Assembly: GCA_002722095.1 (NCBI GenBank)
Contig: PBKG01000002.1
Location: 128,876-192,875, forward strand
DNA from: Rhodospirillaceae bacterium
GTDB taxonomy: Bacteria > Pseudomonadota > Alphaproteobacteria > UBA8366
DNA length: 64,000 nucleotides
Direction: 5' to 3'
A model generated the notes under the pieces. It ran no database searches. It had not been told where the DNA came from and saw only the letters and a list, made by a program, of their open reading frames with translations. Of the stretch, positions 53,693 through 62,346 are shown piece after piece. The first letter of the stretch is position 1; every line of letters begins with the position of its first letter. Made by a program: the position numbers and the translations under genes.

Positions 53693-55602
53693 GCCCAACG
53701 GCCCAACCAAGCCTGCGCCATAAGGACGCCCCAAAGTGTCTCTTGGTTGTTGCCAGCGCCCTTCAAGTGCCGGCGCCAGAGACGGCGCACGCGTTTCGGC
53801 TCAAACCAACCCTCGTCGGCAAGACGGCGTTCATCTAGCAGGTCTTCCGCCCAGTCGCGAAGGGGCCCCCTAAGCCATTGATCGAGAGGGACGGCGAAGC
53901 CCATTTTCGGTCGTTCGAAAAGTGTTTCCGGAACGTATTGGCGAAGTACCTGGCGTAACAGGTATTTCGGTGTTCCGTCTTTCAGTTTGAGCTCGGTGGG
54001 CAGCCTTGCCATTAGCTCTACGATTCGGTGATCGAGTAGGGGTACACGCACTTCGAGGCCAACCGCCATACTCGACCGGTCGACTTTGGCAAGAATATCG
54101 TCCGGCAAATAGGTGCAGGTGTCTTGAAGGGCCATTTTTGCGGCAAAATCGTTAGGTAGGCCATCGGGCCATGACGAGATTTCATCCTGCCGGCCGTTTT
54201 TTATTAGGCTCCGGCCGGACCAATGGCTAACCAGACTGCGATAGGCATCCTTTTCCGTCGCTTGGCCCAGGATATCGCCGACTTTATGCATCTTAACCCC
54301 AGGGGTGCGAGGGCGGCGAGCTTCGGGAATCATGTGCGCTAAACGATCCCAAAGAGTGGGATTGATGGTTTTTATCGCGCATCCCCCTATGCAACGTAGA
54401 AATTGGGGCAGCCAGCTTGTTCGACGCCAAATCGCTGGCGCGGCGGTATAGCGGTTGTAGCCATAAAAAATTTCATCGCCCCCATCGCCGGAAAGCGCCA
54501 CGGTGACGTGTTGGCGCGCCAGTTGGGAAACCAGATAGGTCGGTAAAGCTGAAGAATCCGCGAAAGGCTCGTCATATGTTTCGGGCATATTCGCGATCAG
54601 GTCGAGGGCGGCTTTAGGCGCCAACGTCATTTCGGTGTGATCGGTGCCGATATGATTTGCTATCTGTTTTGCGGTTCCCGCTTCGTCATACCCCTTGTCG
54701 CCAAATCCAATGGTAAAGGTGCGCACGCTGCTTTGGGTTGACCGGTTCATCAATGCAACCACTGTCGATGAATCGATTCCTCCGGAAAGCAATGCACCTA
54801 ACGGTACGTCGGAGACCAAACGCTGCGCCACCGCATCGGACAATAGCTTGTCGATTTGCCACACAGCTTCACGTTCGCCGATGTCCAGCAGAGGCTGTTG
54901 GAATTGGCTGCGAATGTTCCAGTAACGAGAAATTTTCGGGGTACCGCCCGCCTTATATTCGAGCATGCAGCCGGGTTCGAGTTTGCTTATTCCCTTATAT
55001 ATCGTCTGCGGAGCGGGAACGTAGTTGAATTGGGTAAAAAGGCTAAACGCGTCACGATCGATTTCGGGTGACCAGTCGTCGAGCGTTCTTAACGCTTTCA
55101 ACTCCGATGCAAATACGAAACGGTCTCCTGCTCGACCGAAATATACCGGCTTGATGCCCAAACGGTCGCGAACCACCCATAGTTTGCGTTCCTGATTGTC
55201 CCAAAGCGCGAATGCAAACATGCCGACCATGTCACCGACAGCGCGTTCGACACCCCAGTGAATGCAAGCTTTGAGCAGTACCTCGGTATCCGATTGGCTA
55301 CGAAATCGTACGCCGTGGCTAGAAAGGACACTGCGAATTGCGGCAAAGTTATAAATCTCGCCGTTAAATGTGATCGCGTAACGGCCGTCATCCGAGCGCA
55401 TCGGTTGGTCTCCGGCGACGCTCAGATCGATAATCGATAGACGGCGAAAACCGAGTGCCGCGCCGGTGGTGCCATCGGCCCAAACGCCGGCGCTATCGGG
55501 CCCGCGATGGTGCAACGCATTCGCCATCGCCTCGGCTTGGAACTCGAGCCTTTCCTGATTGCCTTGGCCGGCGTCTTCGATCAATCCAGCAATTCCGCAC
55601 AT
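53689..55602 (-). CDS. asnB: Asparagine synthase (glutamine-hydrolysing)
   Basis: The enzyme has an N-terminal class II glutamine amidotransferase with Cys2 (MCGIAGLIEDAG) and RRLSIIDLSVAGDQPM. The synthetase domain has the PP-loop SGGIDSS (LGALLSGGIDSSTVVAL) and FADSSALPTYLVSQLARQHVTVALSGDGGDE. At 637 residues it is longer than E. coli AsnB (554). It resembles the polysaccharide-locus/exosortase-associated amidotransferases rather than plain AsnB, so it may amidate sugar carboxylates. It is coupled by overlap to the GT4 gene. Confidence 0.92.
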   Translation of the reverse strand: MCGIAGLIEDAGQGNQERLEFQAEAMANALHHRGPDSAGVWADGTTGAALGFRRLSIIDLSVAGDQPMRSDDGRYAITFNGEIYNFAAIRSVLSSHGVRFRSQSDTEVLLKACIHWGVERAVGDMVGMFAFALWDNQERKLWVVRDRLGIKPVYFGRAGDRFVFASELKALRTLDDWSPEIDRDAFSLFTQFNYVPAPQTIYKGISKLEPGCMLEYKAGGTPKISRYWNIRSQFQQPLLDIGEREAVWQIDKLLSDAVAQRLVSDVPLGALLSGGIDSSTVVALMNRSTQSSVRTFTIGFGDKGYDEAGTAKQIANHIGTDHTEMTLAPKAALDLIANMPETYDEPFADSSALPTYLVSQLARQHVTVALSGDGGDEIFYGYNRYTAAPAIWRRTSWLPQFLRCIGGCAIKTINPTLWDRLAHMIPEARRPRTPGVKMHKVGDILGQATEKDAYRSLVSHWSGRSLIKNGRQDEISSWPDGLPNDFAAKMALQDTCTYLPDDILAKVDRSSMAVGLEVRVPLLDHRIVELMARLPTELKLKDGTPKYLLRQVLRQYVPETLFERPKMGFAVPLDQWLRGPLRDWAEDLLDERRLADEGWFEPKRVRRLWRRHLKGAGNNQETLWGVLMAQAWLGRWA

Positions 55603-55671
55603 GGCGCGACTTTAGTCGTGACCGCGCCGGCAGCAACAGTTTTGTTAGCTGCAAGCAAAAAGTAACACAGC

Positions 55672-55805
55672 ATTAAACGAGAATAATATAATTGGATAAT
55701 ACTTAATAAGTGATCATAAATATATTAGTTATTAATATATATATCAATAAAAAATAAATATAATTTTTATAAATTAAGTAATCATAATAATATTAAATAA
55801 GAAAG
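55672..55805. repeat. AT-rich island with an inverted repeat and an imperfect direct repeat
   Basis: Between 55681 and 55800, 109 of 120 bases are A or T. ATATATTA (55720-55727) and TAATATAT (55733-55740) form a perfect 8-bp inverted repeat with a 5-base loop. A 22-bp unit recurs with 18 matches at 55706-55727 and 55774-55795 (shared core AAGT-ATCATAA), 68 bp apart start to start. It lies upstream of asnB. Possible roles are a bent-DNA promoter element, a nucleoid-protein site or a remnant of foreign DNA. Confidence 0.7.
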
Positions 55806-55859
55806 AACCCTATGAGGCTTACTATCGTGATGTTTTCTCGCATCGAATGTTAGGGTGCC

Positions 55860-56000
55860 ATGCTTGTTGTCGGCGATTCCGACCAAGAAATTTTTTTAAC
55901 CGGTCCGTCGGGTCCCAGCAAAATTGCATCATGGTTCGAAACAAACGACGGTGTCGAAGTGGCACGACTCGAGAAGTTGATGTCGTCCGTTGGCTGTTAA
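55860..56000 (+). CDS. Possible small protein (46 residues), unknown
   Basis: An ORF from ATG 55860 to TAA 56000 encodes MLVVGDSDQEIFLTGPSGPS and onward, ending LEKLMSSVGC. It follows AGGG at a short distance. Codon use is host-like, unlike the AT-rich island just before it. It could be a real small gene or the remnant of a longer one. I recognise no family. Confidence 0.3.
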   Translation: MLVVGDSDQEIFLTGPSGPSKIASWFETNDGVEVARLEKLMSSVGC

Positions 56001-56226
56001 AATTTCTCCCGCTCGCTATCCACCTACACCACCGGCTGTATTAATTGCTCGCGATACGACGCATCGTTCCGGAAATAGCGGCGTATTTTGGGGTTTTCCA
56101 CGACTTTTTGTCAGACAGCTAAGATTCTTCATTCGCGTCCCATTTGCAGACTGTATAATACCGGCTAGGCGCAGCCGTGATTCTCCGGCGCATTAGAGCT
56201 GGGCGCGGCATGTTGGGGAGCAGAGG

Positions 56227-56721
56227 GTGCCGAAAGCCTACGATCAGTTACGCATTCTGCATCTCGCGGACAATCCGCACGCGGGCCGGATTTTGCGAAA
56301 TGTGCTGGATGCTTTCGATATCAAGTCGATCCAAGAGTGTGTCTCGCCCAAAGAAGCGTACGAAATGGCCCAGTGCCATCCTTATGATCTAGGAATAGTG
56401 GAGTGGGTCGATCATCCGGCTGAGGCCATCGATTTGGTTACAAAAATTCGCCGCGACCCCGAAAGCAATAACCCGTTCTTGCCGTTGATAATGACCGTGG
56501 AAAATGCGGACCCCAATGTTGTTACTCAGGCACGGGATGCAGGTGTTAACGAAATGGTGGCACGGCCTATGAGCCTCAAAGCCCTGTCATCTCGAATGGA
56601 CTATATATTCGACAAGCCACGGCCTTTCGTTCGCTCCGAGCGTTATTTTGGGCCATGCAGGCGGCGTAAAAATATTCCATACAATGGCAAGGAACGCCGA
56701 TCCGCTGTCTGGGAAATTTGA
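56227..56721 (+). CDS. Degenerate response-regulator receiver protein
   Basis: The 164-residue protein has the CheY-like fold (RILHLADNPHAGRILRNVLDAF, then PLIMTVENAD and GVNEMVARPMSLKAL). The phospho-acceptor Asp is replaced by Glu59 (YDLGIVEWVDHP), one acidic-pair residue is Ala14, and the conserved Lys is Arg. The Thr-switch is kept. The tail PFVRSERYFGPCRRRKNIPYNGKERR is shared with a group of alphaproteobacterial receiver proteins (YFGPDRRR type). It is probably a constitutively on or signalling-independent adaptor. The start is GTG 56227 with GGGGAG upstream. Confidence 0.75.
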   Translation: MPKAYDQLRILHLADNPHAGRILRNVLDAFDIKSIQECVSPKEAYEMAQCHPYDLGIVEWVDHPAEAIDLVTKIRRDPESNNPFLPLIMTVENADPNVVTQARDAGVNEMVARPMSLKALSSRMDYIFDKPRPFVRSERYFGPCRRRKNIPYNGKERRSAVWEI

Positions 56722-56747
56722 ATCGTCGCCTTACCGTCGCCGCACGG

Positions 56748-57521
56748 CTAGATGATTGTGACGCCGCCATCGATGACGAGTGTCTCTCCGGTAATAAAAC
56801 TGCCCGCGTCCGATGCGAGGAAAACCACGGCACCGGCAACTTCATCGGGTTCGCCGATGCGGCGGAGGGGGGTCGTGGCCGTACGTTCTTTTAGAATATC
56901 GGGATTTTCCCAAAGCGCGCGAGCAAAGTCCGTGCGGATGAGCCCGGGAGCGATGCAATTGACGCGAATATTCTGTGGCCCATATTCGACCGCGAGATTG
57001 CGGGCGATCTGCATATCTGCCGCTTTCGATATCCCATAAATGCCCAACAATGGCCGGCCGCGAATGCCGCCGATCGAAGATATCAACGTAATCGAGCCTC
57101 CTTCGCGTTCGATCATTTGCGGCAGGACCATGTTGCAGAGCCAAAAATTACTTCGCACGTTTGATTCCATAGTGCGGTCGAAGGCGTCATCCGGCGTGTC
57201 TTTCGACGGGCCGAAATACGGATTTACCGCTGCATTGCAGACCAAAATATCGATTGCGCCGAAGGTTTCCAGTGTCCCGTCAACGAGGGTTTGCAATTGA
57301 TCCTTATGCTGAATATTGCAGGGAATTGCTGCCGCGCGGGCCTCACCGGTTGCCCAGGTCTCGTTAACCTCAGCGGCGACTTCGTCACAAACCTCTGCTT
57401 TTCTGGATGAAACCACGACATTGGCACCGTGTTCGGCCAATCGATTCACGATCGCACGGCCGATGCCCTTTGTTGACCCGGTGACGAGTGCGGTTTTTCC
57501 GGCAAGGTCGAAAAGTTTCAT
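56748..57521 (-). CDS. Short-chain dehydrogenase/reductase
   Basis: This is a classical SDR of 257 residues with TGSTKGIG, VCNAAVNPYFGP, the catalytic Ser (LISSIGG), Tyr and Lys in YGISKAADM, and a C-terminal ITGETLVIDGGVTII. It resembles 3-oxoacyl-ACP reductase/glucose dehydrogenase-like members acting in secondary or catabolic metabolism. The substrate is unknown. The lipoprotein gene lies 12 bases upstream on the same strand. Confidence 0.92.
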   Translation of the reverse strand: MKLFDLAGKTALVTGSTKGIGRAIVNRLAEHGANVVVSSRKAEVCDEVAAEVNETWATGEARAAAIPCNIQHKDQLQTLVDGTLETFGAIDILVCNAAVNPYFGPSKDTPDDAFDRTMESNVRSNFWLCNMVLPQMIEREGGSITLISSIGGIRGRPLLGIYGISKAADMQIARNLAVEYGPQNIRVNCIAPGLIRTDFARALWENPDILKERTATTPLRRIGEPDEVAGAVVFLASDAGSFITGETLVIDGGVTII

Positions 57522-57533
57522 TTTGGCAAATTC

Positions 57534-58169
57534 CTATCGAATTGGCGGCGGTTGTAGGCCCGGAAGTGGCGGTAGCGGTTGTAGGCCGAGCCCAAGCGAC
57601 TTTACAACCCTTTCGGCCAAAGCCGGCGTGAACACTTCACCTGGCGCATTGCAATAGTATCCGGAAAGGCTGGTGATTGGTGCGGATAAGCGTTGGCGAC
57701 CAACTACCGACCATCGCTGTAAAAAGACGACGCAGGCACGGGTGCCGATGCTGGCTCTCCGCCACAGGACCGGACCTAGAATATTGGCCGATTGTTCGAG
57801 CCCTCCATAAGCGGGTTTTTGTTTTTGAAAAGCAGCCCAGCTTGCTGCGACCTCGTTTGGATCTTGAGGGTCTGTCAACGGTGGGCCTTCGTTGGATTCA
57901 CTTAATACCAAACCAGCAATAATATTTCGTCCTTCGAGGCCGTACCATTCGGCAACTTCTTCGACTAGTCGACCGGTCTTTTCGCGGTAGCGTCGAATTC
58001 GCAATTGGGCGCGAGCCAATTCGGGCATATTAAGAATTAGCCGAGAATCTTTCGGATCGACCCAAACAGCTTGGCCCGGCGGCAGATCCGATTCGTCGGT
58101 TTGGCACCCCGCTGCGAGTAGCAGAATGCACACACCGAAAAGCCAAAATTGTCGGAATTTGTCGGACAT
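57534..58169 (-). CDS. Predicted lipoprotein of unknown function
   Basis: The signal peptide ends in the lipobox LLLAAGC (cysteine near residue 22 from ATG 58169). The mature part of about 190 residues has no motif I recognise. A segment RIRRYREKTGRLVEEVAEWYGLEGRNII suggests a compact helical domain, a SGYYCNAPGE segment carries a cysteine, and the C-terminus is Pro-rich (LQPLPPLPGLQPPP). It is divergent from mipZ and followed by an SDR gene. Confidence 0.7.
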   Translation of the reverse strand: MSDKFRQFWLFGVCILLLAAGCQTDESDLPPGQAVWVDPKDSRLILNMPELARAQLRIRRYREKTGRLVEEVAEWYGLEGRNIIAGLVLSESNEGPPLTDPQDPNEVAASWAAFQKQKPAYGGLEQSANILGPVLWRRASIGTRACVVFLQRWSVVGRQRLSAPITSLSGYYCNAPGEVFTPALAERVVKSLGLGLQPLPPLPGLQPPPIR

Positions 58170-58405
58170 AAACACGACGTGATTCTCAACTCACCTTTTC
58201 CGCATCATTGTTGTTATATCCAAATTGTCGGGTAGGTCGCAGTCCAATCCGAATCTGTCTTGGGCGCTGGCGTTCAACTTTTTCGAATGAGCCCGGCGAA
58301 TACTGCCTTTTTGGTAGGAATCGGTATAAATGTGCTATCTGGTCCCGCCGCGTCGCCATTTGGAGGAGCGGCGTTTCATCTTCGGGTAATTTGGATACGC
58401 GCCGT

Positions 58406-59260
58406 ATGACTGAAGAACAGTCACCCGTTCAGATAATCGTCGTTGGTAACGTCAAAGGCGGAACCGGCAAGTCCACCACGAGTATGCACCTCATCGCGGG
58501 CTTATTGCATGCAGGCTATCTCGTCGGTTCGATCGATCTCGATGCGCCGCAGGCGACCCTGACCCACTACATTAATAATCGGCGCGACAATATGGAATCT
58601 CAGGGCATCGGGTTGCCCTTGCCCGAGCATCGGGTGTTGCAGTCCAGTACCGCTTCGACCCGAGAATTGGCATTGCAGGAAGACGAAGCAGCGGTCGACG
58701 AGTGCTTGCGGTTTCTTGGCGAGAAAAACGATTTCATCGTTATCGATACACCGGGCGGTGACAATAACCTGTCGCGCCGGGCTCATAGTTATGCGGATAC
58801 GCTTATTACGCCGATGAATGACAGTTTTATCGATCTCGACGTTTTGGCGAAGGTCGAGCCAGATACGTTAAGAATATTGAGACCCAGCCGCTATGCGGAG
58901 ATGGTTTGGGAAAATCGCAAAAATCGCATTCAGCGCGATGGCGGAAGCATCGACTGGATCGTCGCGCGCAATCGCTTGAGTACGCTTGATTCCCGAAACA
59001 GGCGGGCGGTGGATGAGGCACTGAACGCGCTGTCGAAGCGCATCGGCTTTCGAATCGCGCCTGGTTTCAGCGAGCGAATGATTTTTCGCGAACTGTTTCT
59101 CAAAGGGCTGACCTTGTTGGATTTGCGCGACCCCGAGGCCGGTGTTCGCCTTAATATGTCCCATCTGGCCGCGCGCCAAGAAGTGCGCATGATGTTGGAA
59201 GCAATTGGATTGCCGGAGACAGTCGAAAGAAATGAGGACGAAGGAGGGCGTGCCGCATGA
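58406..59260 (+). CDS. mipZ: Division plane positioning ATPase MipZ
   Basis: This ParA-family ATPase forms a gradient from the poles and inhibits FtsZ, placing the division site in Alphaproteobacteria. The 284-residue protein has the deviant Walker A (GNVKGGTGKST with Lys17 and Lys22), a LDAPQATLTHY segment, FIVIDTPGGDNNLSRRAHS and MNDSFIDLDVLAKV. The ATG 58406 gives the usual N-terminus; the longer frame to 58208 is not conserved. Its TGA overlaps the ATG of the J-protein gene. Confidence 0.94.
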   Translation: MTEEQSPVQIIVVGNVKGGTGKSTTSMHLIAGLLHAGYLVGSIDLDAPQATLTHYINNRRDNMESQGIGLPLPEHRVLQSSTASTRELALQEDEAAVDECLRFLGEKNDFIVIDTPGGDNNLSRRAHSYADTLITPMNDSFIDLDVLAKVEPDTLRILRPSRYAEMVWENRKNRIQRDGGSIDWIVARNRLSTLDSRNRRAVDEALNALSKRIGFRIAPGFSERMIFRELFLKGLTLLDLRDPEAGVRLNMSHLAARQEVRMMLEAIGLPETVERNEDEGGRAA

Positions 59261-59976
59261 CATGGGTTTTGGCAGGGGTTCTTCTGCTCGGCTTATTTTT
59301 GCTTCTCGCGCGTTGGTACGTGACCGCGGAACCGAGGGACGTCCTCAAAGTATTGCGAGTATTGGGTATCATATTCGCGCTGGTAGTGATCGGTCTTGCG
59401 ATTGCATCGGGAAGACTCGGTATGTTGTGGCTTGTCCTGCTCGGATTGTTGCCATGGATGGGGCGGCTGCGTGCGCTTAACCGACAGGCGGCCGATCTAA
59501 GGGGGCCGGCTAAAGGGCAACATATCGACCGTCGAACCGATTTTGTCGTCGTTTATCTGAACCGCGACACCGGTGATATGGATGGTCGGGTATTGCAGGG
59601 CCCCCAAGCAGGCAAACTTTTGTCCGAACTCTCCATCGACGCACTGATCACACTGTATGAAGCGGCAAGTCTTGAGGATCCGGAAAGCGCTGCGATCTTG
59701 GAAGCCTATCTCGACCGCATGCACGGGGTTCAATGGCGGGAAAAATCGAAAATCGCGGACGCAGCAGAATTACCGCATGACGGACCTGCACTGCTCGAAC
59801 AATCCATGAGCCGGGCGGATGCCTATGCGGCGTTAGGGTTGCAACCGGGCGCGCCGAAAAGTGAGATTGAGCGAGCAGTGCAGGAAATGGTCGAAACTGG
59901 CCATCCTGACCCTGCTAAGGCGGAGGAAATTATCGCCAAAGCTCGGCGCGCCAAAGCTATTCTGATTGAAGAGTAA
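59257..59976 (+). CDS. Membrane-anchored DnaJ-domain protein
   Basis: The 239-residue protein has two N-terminal hydrophobic segments (LAGVLLLGLFLLLARWYV, IIFALVVIGLAIASG). A middle region with DFVVVYLNRDTGDMDGRV follows, and a C-terminal degenerate J-domain carries MSRADAYAALGLQPGAPKSEIERAVQEMVETGHPDPAKAEEIIAKARRA with the HPD motif. It is like the DjlA/Tim14-type membrane J-proteins that recruit DnaK. Its start overlaps the mipZ stop (ATGA), implying coupled translation. Confidence 0.87.
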   Translation: MTWVLAGVLLLGLFLLLARWYVTAEPRDVLKVLRVLGIIFALVVIGLAIASGRLGMLWLVLLGLLPWMGRLRALNRQAADLRGPAKGQHIDRRTDFVVVYLNRDTGDMDGRVLQGPQAGKLLSELSIDALITLYEAASLEDPESAAILEAYLDRMHGVQWREKSKIADAAELPHDGPALLEQSMSRADAYAALGLQPGAPKSEIERAVQEMVETGHPDPAKAEEIIAKARRAKAILIEE

Positions 59977-60057
59977 AAATATACCTTTTAAGCGGTTGCC
60001 GTCTGCGGGCGCGCCGTCTAAACAATCACCCAAACTTCTGAAGACGAAACGATCTCC

Positions 60058-60927
60058 ATGGCAAAAAAAGTTCGTAAAGCGGTGTTCCCGGTCGGTGGTT
60101 TGGGCACGCGATTTCTCCCTGCCACAAAAGCGCTGCCGAAAGAGATGTTACCGGTCGTCGATAAGCCTTTGATTCAATATGCAGTCGAAGAGGCTGCGGC
60201 GGCAGGAATTGAGGAATTCATTTTTGTCACCGGACGCGGCAAGCACGCGATTGAAGACCATTTCGATGTTTCCTACGAGCTTGATCAGACATTGAGCGCC
60301 CGCGGCAAGACCGACCTGGTCGATTCCATTCGCGGTTGGATGCCCGACCCTGGTCAAATTGCCTATACCCGTCAAATGGAACCATTAGGTCTGGGCCATG
60401 CGGTTTGGTGTGCGCGTAACTATGTCGGTGACGAACCCTTCGCGGTTTTGCTGGCGGATGATTTAGTAATGGCCGAAACGCCTTGCCTGAAGCAGTTGAT
60501 CGACGCCCATGATCATACCCAAGGAAATGTGGTCGCTGTTATGGACGTGCCGCCGGATCACACAGACCGGTACGGAATTTTGGATATCGAAACCGACGAA
60601 GGTGATTTGGTGGAAGTAAAGGGTTTGGTGGAAAAACCCAAGCCGTCGGAAGCGCCGTCCACACTCTCTATTATTGGCCGTTATGTTTTGATGCCAGAAG
60701 TTTTCGATCATCTAGCAGAAAAACAGGCCGGTGCCGGCGGCGAGATTCAATTGACCGATGCGCTCGCGAAAATGGTCGGTAATTCACCTTTTTCCGGCTT
60801 TCGGTTTGCCGGTAAAAGATTCGATTGTGGCGATAAGGTCGGATTTCTTGAGGCTAACCTCGCATTTGCACTTAATCGCGGGGACATGTCAGACGCGGTT
60901 AGGCAAGTGATAGCCGATTACAAGTAG
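60058..60927 (+). CDS. galU: UTP-glucose-1-phosphate uridylyltransferase
   Basis: This enzyme makes UDP-glucose from UTP and glucose-1-phosphate. The 289-residue protein carries the nucleotidyltransferase signature VGGLGTRFLPATKALPKEMLPVVDKPL, FAVLLADDLVM, GRYVLMPEVFDHL, and GGEIQLTDALAKM with a C-terminal RFDCGDKVGFLEAN. UDP-glucose feeds the adjacent ugd. It probably serves capsule or lipopolysaccharide synthesis. Confidence 0.96.
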   Translation: MAKKVRKAVFPVGGLGTRFLPATKALPKEMLPVVDKPLIQYAVEEAAAAGIEEFIFVTGRGKHAIEDHFDVSYELDQTLSARGKTDLVDSIRGWMPDPGQIAYTRQMEPLGLGHAVWCARNYVGDEPFAVLLADDLVMAETPCLKQLIDAHDHTQGNVVAVMDVPPDHTDRYGILDIETDEGDLVEVKGLVEKPKPSEAPSTLSIIGRYVLMPEVFDHLAEKQAGAGGEIQLTDALAKMVGNSPFSGFRFAGKRFDCGDKVGFLEANLAFALNRGDMSDAVRQVIADYK

Positions 60928-61002
60928 GGACTCCTTGTTCGCACGGTCGAATTTTTATGGTTCGGCTCTAGGGTGGCGGAAGTTGTCGGAAAGAGTGATT
61001 AG

Positions 61003-62346
61003 ATGCGAATTGCGATGATCGGTACCGGATATGTCGGCCTGGTTTCCGGGGCGTGCTTTTCCGAGTTCGGTATCGATGTTACTTGCGTCGATTTGGATGC
61101 GGAAAAAATTGCCAAGCTCGAAAATGGCGAAATTCCCATCTATGAGCCAGGTCTCGAGGAGCTTGTGGCCAAAAACGCGGAAGCTGGCCGGCTGCATTTC
61201 ACAATCAACCTCGATCAAGCAGTCAAGCAGGCCGAAGCCGTTTTTATCGCCGTTGGTACGCCAAGCCGACGGGGTGATGGCCACGCGGATTTGAGCTACG
61301 TGTTTGCGGCGGCGGAAGATATTGCTCGCGCGATGGAAGATTATACGGTCGTTGTGACTAAATCGACGGTACCAGTCGGCACTGGCCGTGAGGTTGCACG
61401 GGTGATCCAGTCGGTTCGGCCCGATGCGCAATTTGACGTTGTTTCAAATCCGGAATTTCTGCGCGAAGGGTCCGCCATTGAAGATTTCATGCGTCCGGAC
61501 CGGGTCGTCATCGGCGTAGAAAGCGAATCGGCCCGTGAGGTTATGGGGTCGCTTTACCGTCCGCTTCATTTGATTCAGACACCAATCCTTTTCACCAAAT
61601 TGGAAACCGCGGAGTTGGTGAAATATGCCACCAACGCTTTCCTCGCGACCAAGATCACATTCATCAACGAAGTTTCGGATCTGTGCGAAGAGGTCGGTGC
61701 CAACGTGCATGATGTCGCTCGTGGCATGGGGCTGGACGGCCGTATCGGCAATAAATTTCTCCATGCTGGCCCGGGCTATGGCGGTTCTTGTTTTCCAAAA
61801 GATACGTTGGCACTGGTTCGGACGGCCCAGACCGTGGGTGTGGACATGCGCATTGTGGAATCCGTAGTCGACGTAAATGCTGGCCGCAAAAAAGCCATGG
61901 CGGCGCGCGTGATTGCCGCTTGCGGCGGCAGCGTAGAGGGTAAGACGATTGCCTTGTTGGGTGTGACTTTTAAGCCGAATACAGACGATATGCGCGAGAG
62001 CCCCAGCCTCGATATTGTGCCGGCATTGCAAGAGGCGGGGGCGGTTATCAAGGCCTATGATCCGGCTGGGATGGAGGAAGCCAAACCCATCCTGCCGGAC
62101 GTCGCTTGGTGCGAAGATACTTACGATGCGCTGGACGGTGCCGATGCGCTCGTCATCGTCACCGAATGGAACGAGTTCCGTTCCCTTAATTTGGACCGGA
62201 TGAAATCTGCATTGAAAGCACCGGTGGTGGTCGATCTTCGCAATATTTACGATCCCGACACGATGCGAGAAGCCGGGTTTGAATATAGCTCCATCGGTCG
62301 GCCGGCCCGCGAGCACGAGCCCGCGGACGGGAGGAAAGCCGGTTGA
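61003..62346 (+). CDS. ugd: UDP-glucose 6-dehydrogenase
   Basis: This enzyme oxidises UDP-glucose to UDP-glucuronate with two NAD+. The 447-residue protein has IGTGYVGLVSGACFSEFG, VAVGTPSRR-type (FIAVGTPSRRGDGHADLSYV), SNPEFLREGSAIEDF, KYATNAFLATKITFINE and the catalytic Cys263 in GYGGSCFPKDTLAL. The following gene begins at the TTG that overlaps its TGA, so they are coupled. With galU it forms a UDP-sugar supply unit. Confidence 0.96.
   Translation: MRIAMIGTGYVGLVSGACFSEFGIDVTCVDLDAEKIAKLENGEIPIYEPGLEELVAKNAEAGRLHFTINLDQAVKQAEAVFIAVGTPSRRGDGHADLSYVFAAAEDIARAMEDYTVVVTKSTVPVGTGREVARVIQSVRPDAQFDVVSNPEFLREGSAIEDFMRPDRVVIGVESESAREVMGSLYRPLHLIQTPILFTKLETAELVKYATNAFLATKITFINEVSDLCEEVGANVHDVARGMGLDGRIGNKFLHAGPGYGGSCFPKDTLALVRTAQTVGVDMRIVESVVDVNAGRKKAMAARVIAACGGSVEGKTIALLGVTFKPNTDDMRESPSLDIVPALQEAGAVIKAYDPAGMEEAKPILPDVAWCEDTYDALDGADALVIVTEWNEFRSLNLDRMKSALKAPVVVDLRNIYDPDTMREAGFEYSSIGRPAREHEPADGRKAG

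Larger units (their letters stand above)
55603..56226. other. 624-base stretch without a confident gene
   Basis: It holds the asnB upstream region, a 91% A+T island (55681-55800), a small possible ORF at 55860-56000 and the upstream region of the receiver gene. No RNA gene, phage fragment or insertion sequence is recognisable. The remaining stretch 56001-56226 shows no ORF that I trust. Confidence 0.8.
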
